Below are positions 59,573 to 64,000 of a stretch of DNA of 64,000 nucleotides, in pieces; within the stretch, counting starts at the first letter, position 1, and every line of letters starts with the position of its first letter. Both the position numbers and the translations under genes were made by a program. Origin of the DNA: Sphaerolaimus hirsutus (lineage: Eukaryota > Nematoda > Chromadorea > Monhysterida > Sphaerolaimidae); contig OZ038454.1 of NCBI GenBank assembly GCA_964036195.1, positions 6,882,001 to 6,946,000 on the forward strand, written 5' to 3'. A model generated the notes under the pieces. It made no database searches, was not told where the DNA came from, and was given only the letters and a program-made list of their open reading frames with translations.

Positions 59573-62158
59573 ATGGCCAATGAACAGGGAGCCAATGAAG
59601 GCCCTGCATATCACACTCGCTCACAAATGAGTGATAGTGCCACAGAAAGCAGTGCCACAAGGCAAAGTGCTGAGGCACCAGCAGCAAGTACTGCTGAGAA
59701 CAGAAATGACCAGGTAGATATGGTCAAGCACATGTGCACATTCATGCAAAACATGATGCAACAGCAAGAGCGCATGGCTGATAAGCAAACAAATGCCATG
59801 GACAGCATGATGCATCAACAAGAGCGCATGGCAGATAAGCAATCAGATGCCATGGAAAAAATGATGACATTGTTGACAGAAAAAATGTCCATCAGGCACA
59901 CTGGAACTGCACCAAGTGCCATGCATGATTTGACCACTGATGTAAGGTACACATCAGAGCAGCGGCGTTTGTGGACACCACTGCTAAATGACAAATTTTC
60001 CACCTTTGACGGTGAAGATCCACTGAAATTCAAATTGTGGATGGGCGATTTGAAGGCCCGGATCAAACTCACGGAAGTGCCAGATGAGTTCGCAGTGATC
60101 CATTTGCGCAAATGCCTGAGTGGCAGAGCACTGTGCCAGTTTGAGCACCTGTCCGAGGAGGACAGAATGACGTTTGAACAGGTCTGTGCATTTTTGGAGT
60201 CACAGTATGGTGACCATTTTGCAGCACAAAATGCAATGAACAAGCTGATCATCACAAAGCAATCAGCTAAAGAACAAGTCAGGGATTTTGGCTTGTTGAT
60301 TGAGAGCTTGGTGCGCAAAGCACTCCCAAACACAGACCCAACAGCTCTCAAAGTGCAGTTGAAGCACTATTTCATGTCTGGCTTACAGAATCAGACCCTG
60401 CAAAATGCATTGTATGCATTGCCAACATTTGAGCTCATGACATTCAAGGAGCTGGTTGAAAATGCTGAAAGGCTTGAATTTGCTGGAAAGCGAGTGAAAA
60501 TGCAAGCACCAAATGCACAGAAATATTGTGCTGTGCATGAAAGTCACACACATTCAACTGAGGAATGTGAAACTGTGAGCCAGGCCAAGCGAATTTCAAA
60601 TGAAAAGCTGGCAAGGCGAAATGGCAAACCTGGAGTGAATCGCTTCAGTAAGCCCAGGCAGTGGAATGCCAACCGCTTCCCGCCGAAAGTGCAGCAGCAT
60701 GCTGCAGGTGCTGAAAACAGCACAATGCGCCAGAAAAAGTGGTGCAATTTCCACAAGTCTGTCACACATGACACACAGGACTGCTGGATGTCCAGGAGGG
60801 ACAATTTCAACAAGCAACCTGTGAAAAAGGAATGGACAAGGTCCAAGGTGCACAACATTGATTGTGACCAGGAGGGTGAACCCCCCAATGCTGTGAATCG
60901 GGTGCAGCATGTGGCACAGCCACAGAAAGTGCAAATGAAGCCAAAAACTGGCCTTAAAGTCAATCAGCCATGTGCCTTTTTGAATGGCACACAATTTGAC
61001 ACCTGTCGCCCTGACAGTGGTGCTGATGTGACTGTGGTGACTGAAAATGTGGTCAAAAGGCTTGGCTTGATGCCAAGGCCCACCAAGCACAAACTGCTTG
61101 CGGCCAATCAGACGCCAATTGACACAAAAGGGTGTGTTGACATCCAAATTGAATATGCAGGTGGCACAGCCATGCACACATGTCAAATTTCAAATGACAT
61201 TGATTATGATGTCCTGTTGGGACAAGATGTGATGCCAAAACTGGGCATTTACATGAGAGCTGCAGATGGCAGTAATCTGCTGCCAGAGGCCAAAAATGTG
61301 CCTGTCACAAATGACATTCAAAAGCAGTTGATCAAACACTGCAAATTGGACAGTGATGACCAGTCAGCACTGGTCATTTTTTCTGACAAACAGGGCCAGC
61401 CAATGCATGCTGCCCATGTGCCACTGCACAAAAATGAGCCCCCAACTGAAGTGCTCATAAGCCAAGTGCAAAATTTGGACAAAAGTGAGTGGGCAAAAAT
61501 GCTCAACATTGGCAACTGCTCAGATGCAGAAAAAGCCAACCTAGTGGATGCACTGTTTGAGCTGCGTCATGCATTCAGCTCGATGTACAAAACAGATGCA
61601 TGCCAAAATGTGGATGAGATTGGGTGCACAGATGTGGAACATGAAATTGACACTGGTGACACCCTGCCATTTAGAGTTCCACCAAGGCGCATTCCACTTA
61701 GACTGCGCCCAGAAGTTGAAAAAATGCTAAAGGACTTGCTTGACCAAGGATGCATTGTGCCATCAAATAGCAATTACAGCAGTGCTTTTGTGCTAGTGAA
61801 AAAGAAAGATGGCTCATGGAGATTCTGTGTGGATTTCCGCCAATTGAATTTGAACACTAAAAGTGACAGCTATCCATTGCCCCGCATGGATGACATGCTG
61901 GATCTGTGGGCTTGGAGGAAATTTTTCTCCACCATGGATATAAAATGTGGATATTACAACATCCGCATCAAAAAGGAAGATCAGCATAAAACTGCATTTA
62001 CTGCATTGGACCAGTTGTTTGAATGGAAGCGCATGCCATTTGGGCTGCATTCGGCTCCGGCTACTTTCCAAAGAGCCATCAACAACATGCTGATTGAGCA
62101 TCAAGGCTATTGCAGAGCCTACTTAGATGACATCATTGTGGCATCTACCACACTTTAG
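59573..62158 (+). CDS. Ty3/Gypsy gag, protease and RT (to in-frame TAG)
   Basis: 861 codons from ATG. An N-terminal tandem repeat (MMQQQERMADKQ twice, 18-residue period) probably forms a coiled coil. The capsid follows around residues 135-310 (WTPLLNDKFSTFDGED onward), then two CX2HX4HX4C-type zinc motifs (CNFHKSVTHDTQDC is the clearest), protease DSGA at 481-484 with LLGQDVM later, and RT with KKKDGSWRFCVDFR, DIKCGYY, MPFGL and YLDD at 850-853. TAG is codon 862, twelve codons after the start of YLDD. The same frame resumes at once. Confidence 0.9.
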   Translation: MANEQGANEGPAYHTRSQMSDSATESSATRQSAEAPAASTAENRNDQVDMVKHMCTFMQNMMQQQERMADKQTNAMDSMMHQQERMADKQSDAMEKMMTLLTEKMSIRHTGTAPSAMHDLTTDVRYTSEQRRLWTPLLNDKFSTFDGEDPLKFKLWMGDLKARIKLTEVPDEFAVIHLRKCLSGRALCQFEHLSEEDRMTFEQVCAFLESQYGDHFAAQNAMNKLIITKQSAKEQVRDFGLLIESLVRKALPNTDPTALKVQLKHYFMSGLQNQTLQNALYALPTFELMTFKELVENAERLEFAGKRVKMQAPNAQKYCAVHESHTHSTEECETVSQAKRISNEKLARRNGKPGVNRFSKPRQWNANRFPPKVQQHAAGAENSTMRQKKWCNFHKSVTHDTQDCWMSRRDNFNKQPVKKEWTRSKVHNIDCDQEGEPPNAVNRVQHVAQPQKVQMKPKTGLKVNQPCAFLNGTQFDTCRPDSGADVTVVTENVVKRLGLMPRPTKHKLLAANQTPIDTKGCVDIQIEYAGGTAMHTCQISNDIDYDVLLGQDVMPKLGIYMRAADGSNLLPEAKNVPVTNDIQKQLIKHCKLDSDDQSALVIFSDKQGQPMHAAHVPLHKNEPPTEVLISQVQNLDKSEWAKMLNIGNCSDAEKANLVDALFELRHAFSSMYKTDACQNVDEIGCTDVEHEIDTGDTLPFRVPPRRIPLRLRPEVEKMLKDLLDQGCIVPSNSNYSSAFVLVKKKDGSWRFCVDFRQLNLNTKSDSYPLPRMDDMLDLWAWRKFFSTMDIKCGYYNIRIKKEDQHKTAFTALDQLFEWKRMPFGLHSAPATFQRAINNMLIEHQGYCRAYLDDIIVASTTL

Positions 62159-64000
62159 GAGCACATTGCTCACCTGAAGGCAGTGATTGCAACCACATGC
62201 AAAGCTGGATTGAGATTGAATCCACGCAAGTGCCATTTCCTGAAAAACAAAATTCAGTATTTAGGGCATGTGATTAGTGGTGATGGAATCCATGTGGATC
62301 CAGACAAAGCCACAGCCATTCAAAGTTACCCATTGCCTGCCACCAAGAAAGAAGGCATTTCATTCATGGGACTCGTCAGCTACATGCGGCGCTTTCACCA
62401 CAACCTGTCCCATAGGTTGGCGCCATTGCGCAAATTTTTCCAAGCTGCTGAAAGCAGTAAGGCACAATTGAAATGGACACCTGAATTGGAGAAATTATTC
62501 AGGCAAATTTGCACTGAGATGGGTGATCCAAGGGCATTAGCAATGCCTGTGCCAGGAAATGACTATGTGATTACCACTGACGCTAGTGCAGATGGACTAG
62601 GTGCTATGCTAGAGCAGGAGAATGAGCAAGGCAAGTTGCAGCCAATTGCTTTTGCTAGTCGTGTGACTGCACCTGCGGAAAAGCGTTATTGTGCCACTGA
62701 GTTGGAAGCGCGTGCAGTTGTATATGCACTTCAAACTTTCAGGCCATACATCACTGGAGAAAAAGTGACAGTGTTTACTGATCACCACCCCCTGACACAG
62801 CTGTTTCAGAAAAATAGCCCATCCCATAGGCTCTACCGCTGGTGTCTCGTGTTGCAACAGTTTGATGTGAAATTGTGCTATAAGCCAGGAATAAAAAATC
62901 TAGTGGCTGATGCTCTTTCAAGGGCCCCTGCAGGCACAGTTCCTGTTCGCATGGGGGAAAATGGCTCCATTGACCAGCCAGATGTCACACTTGATACAGT
63001 GTGCAACATCAATTTCATCAATATGTCACACATGTTAGCCAAATTGGCTACACCAAAGGTAAGTGCTGTGCACAACATTGCATTAGCAAGTGACAAAGAG
63101 CGCAATGACATGTTGCGCTGGCACCATGAAGGGCGCTGGGCAGCACATGCAAGTGCCCAGAAAACATACCAGCGCCTGAGACCATTCTATGGCCATGGAA
63201 ATTGGCCCACACTTGCAGCTGATGTACAAGAGTATTGTAAAAATTGCAACACATGCAAGCAGCGATCAAATCGCTATGAGGTGCTGCCATTGATGCCAAG
63301 GCCACCTCCTGACCAGCCACATCGGCGCTGGCACATGGACTTCTCCACGTTCATGCCAAACAGTTACAAAGGGCCAAAGTATTGCCTTGTGGCAATTGAT
63401 GCCATGTCGCGTTTCATCGAGGCAAGGCACAACAATGCAACTGATGCAAAAAGTGCAGTCAAACTGTACAATGAAATTGTTGCCAGACATGGGGTCCCAG
63501 AAGAAATTGTGACTGACAGTGGGACACATTTTAAGTGCCGTGAATTTGAGTCTGCATTGCAGAAACACCAGACAGTTCTGCATGTGACCACACCTGGTTC
63601 CAAAACCAGCAATGGCATCTGTGAAAGAGCCATACACACACTGCAAGATGTGCTGTCCAAGAAAAGAGCTGATGACCACCGAGCCTGGCACCTGATCCTG
63701 CCTGATGCAGTGGCTGCCTACAATGCTACAGAGCATTCTGCTACAGGTGTGTCACCATTTGAAGCTCATTATGGCTCAAAGCGTGCAACAACTGGGCATG
63801 AGTTTGAAGTTGCACCGCCACTTGTCAAATTTTGGCAGATGATCAATGAAAAAGTGGCAAATGCCCAAAAGAAAGCAGCAAGCTCTGCTTATGTCACAAC
63901 ACCCACCACCAAGTTCAAAATAGGTGATACCATTTTTGTGAAGGATACACCTGCCATGGGAAGTCGCAAAGCAAAATTGGACTTGCCCAATTCCAAAGAG
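62159..64000 (+). CDS. Ty3/Gypsy RT thumb, RNase H and integrase (partial)
   Basis: Directly continues the frame after the TAG: EHIAHLKAV connection, YLGHVIS block, RNase H (TTDASADGLGAML, ATELEARAVVYAL, FTDHHPL), zinc HHCC (WHHEGRW..CKNCNTCK), and the integrase core with HMDFSTF, VTDSGTHFK and the glutamate of GICERAIHTL. The C-terminal domain begins (KFKIGDTIFVKD) and runs off the window. No other stop is present. Confidence 0.9.

Larger units (their letters stand above)
59573..64000 (+). mobile_element. Ty3/Gypsy retroelement, cut by window end
   Basis: Gag-PR-RT-RNaseH-IN order in one frame, broken only by a single TAG at 62156-62158 over about 4.4 kb. Low decay suggests a recent copy. 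Retroelement B lies immediately upstream and may have inserted into its 5' region. Confidence 0.9.

Overview
This is eukaryotic, almost certainly invertebrate animal, nuclear DNA. Host genes are split by GT-AG introns, one encodes the metazoan histone-mRNA stem-loop binding protein (SLBP), and most remaining sequence is transposon-derived. I cannot name the species. A run of exactly 200 N (14823-15022) shows this is a scaffold.

Layout. 1-~4520: 3' part of a decayed BEL/Pao LTR retroelement (A) with a large internal deletion joining the start of its reverse transcriptase to an envelope-like gene. ~4520-13541: no gene seen, many small inverted-repeat elements. 13542-22750 (+): complete 11-exon SLC7/LAT-type amino-acid transporter (503 codons plus stop; all exon phases agree), whose second exon is present twice. 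23152-26450: nested transposons. 26500-35538 (-): 7-exon gene of unrecognised family (345 aa; all phases agree). It is head-to-head with SLBP (35951-42636, +, ten exons seen) across a 412-bp spacer holding a perfect E2F-type site. 42637-46546: repeats and one terminal RING-finger exon (-) resembling RNF4. 46552-59098: young full-length 12.5-kb BEL/Pao element (B) with two nearly identical 1,295-bp LTRs, CCAAC target duplication, tRNA-Ser-type primer site and gag-pol-envelope. ~59104-64000: Ty3/Gypsy element running off the window end.

Small elements fall into several families. Most have perfect or near-perfect 8-bp target duplications (hAT-like) and short terminal inverted repeats next to blocks of one short motif repeated many times. 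A second group has TA duplications and G/C-run foldbacks. Several are nested two to four deep inside introns.

The most unusual signals are: extreme strand-specific enrichment of TCACA throughout element A, coding and non-coding alike; an in-frame TAG soon after the RT active-site motif in both the BEL-B and Gypsy elements; a palindromic motif GCGCGCTTGCGCGC shared by otherwise unrelated hAT-like families; the duplicated transporter exon; and the SLBP divergent promoter. All calls are by eye; no alignment or database search was run.
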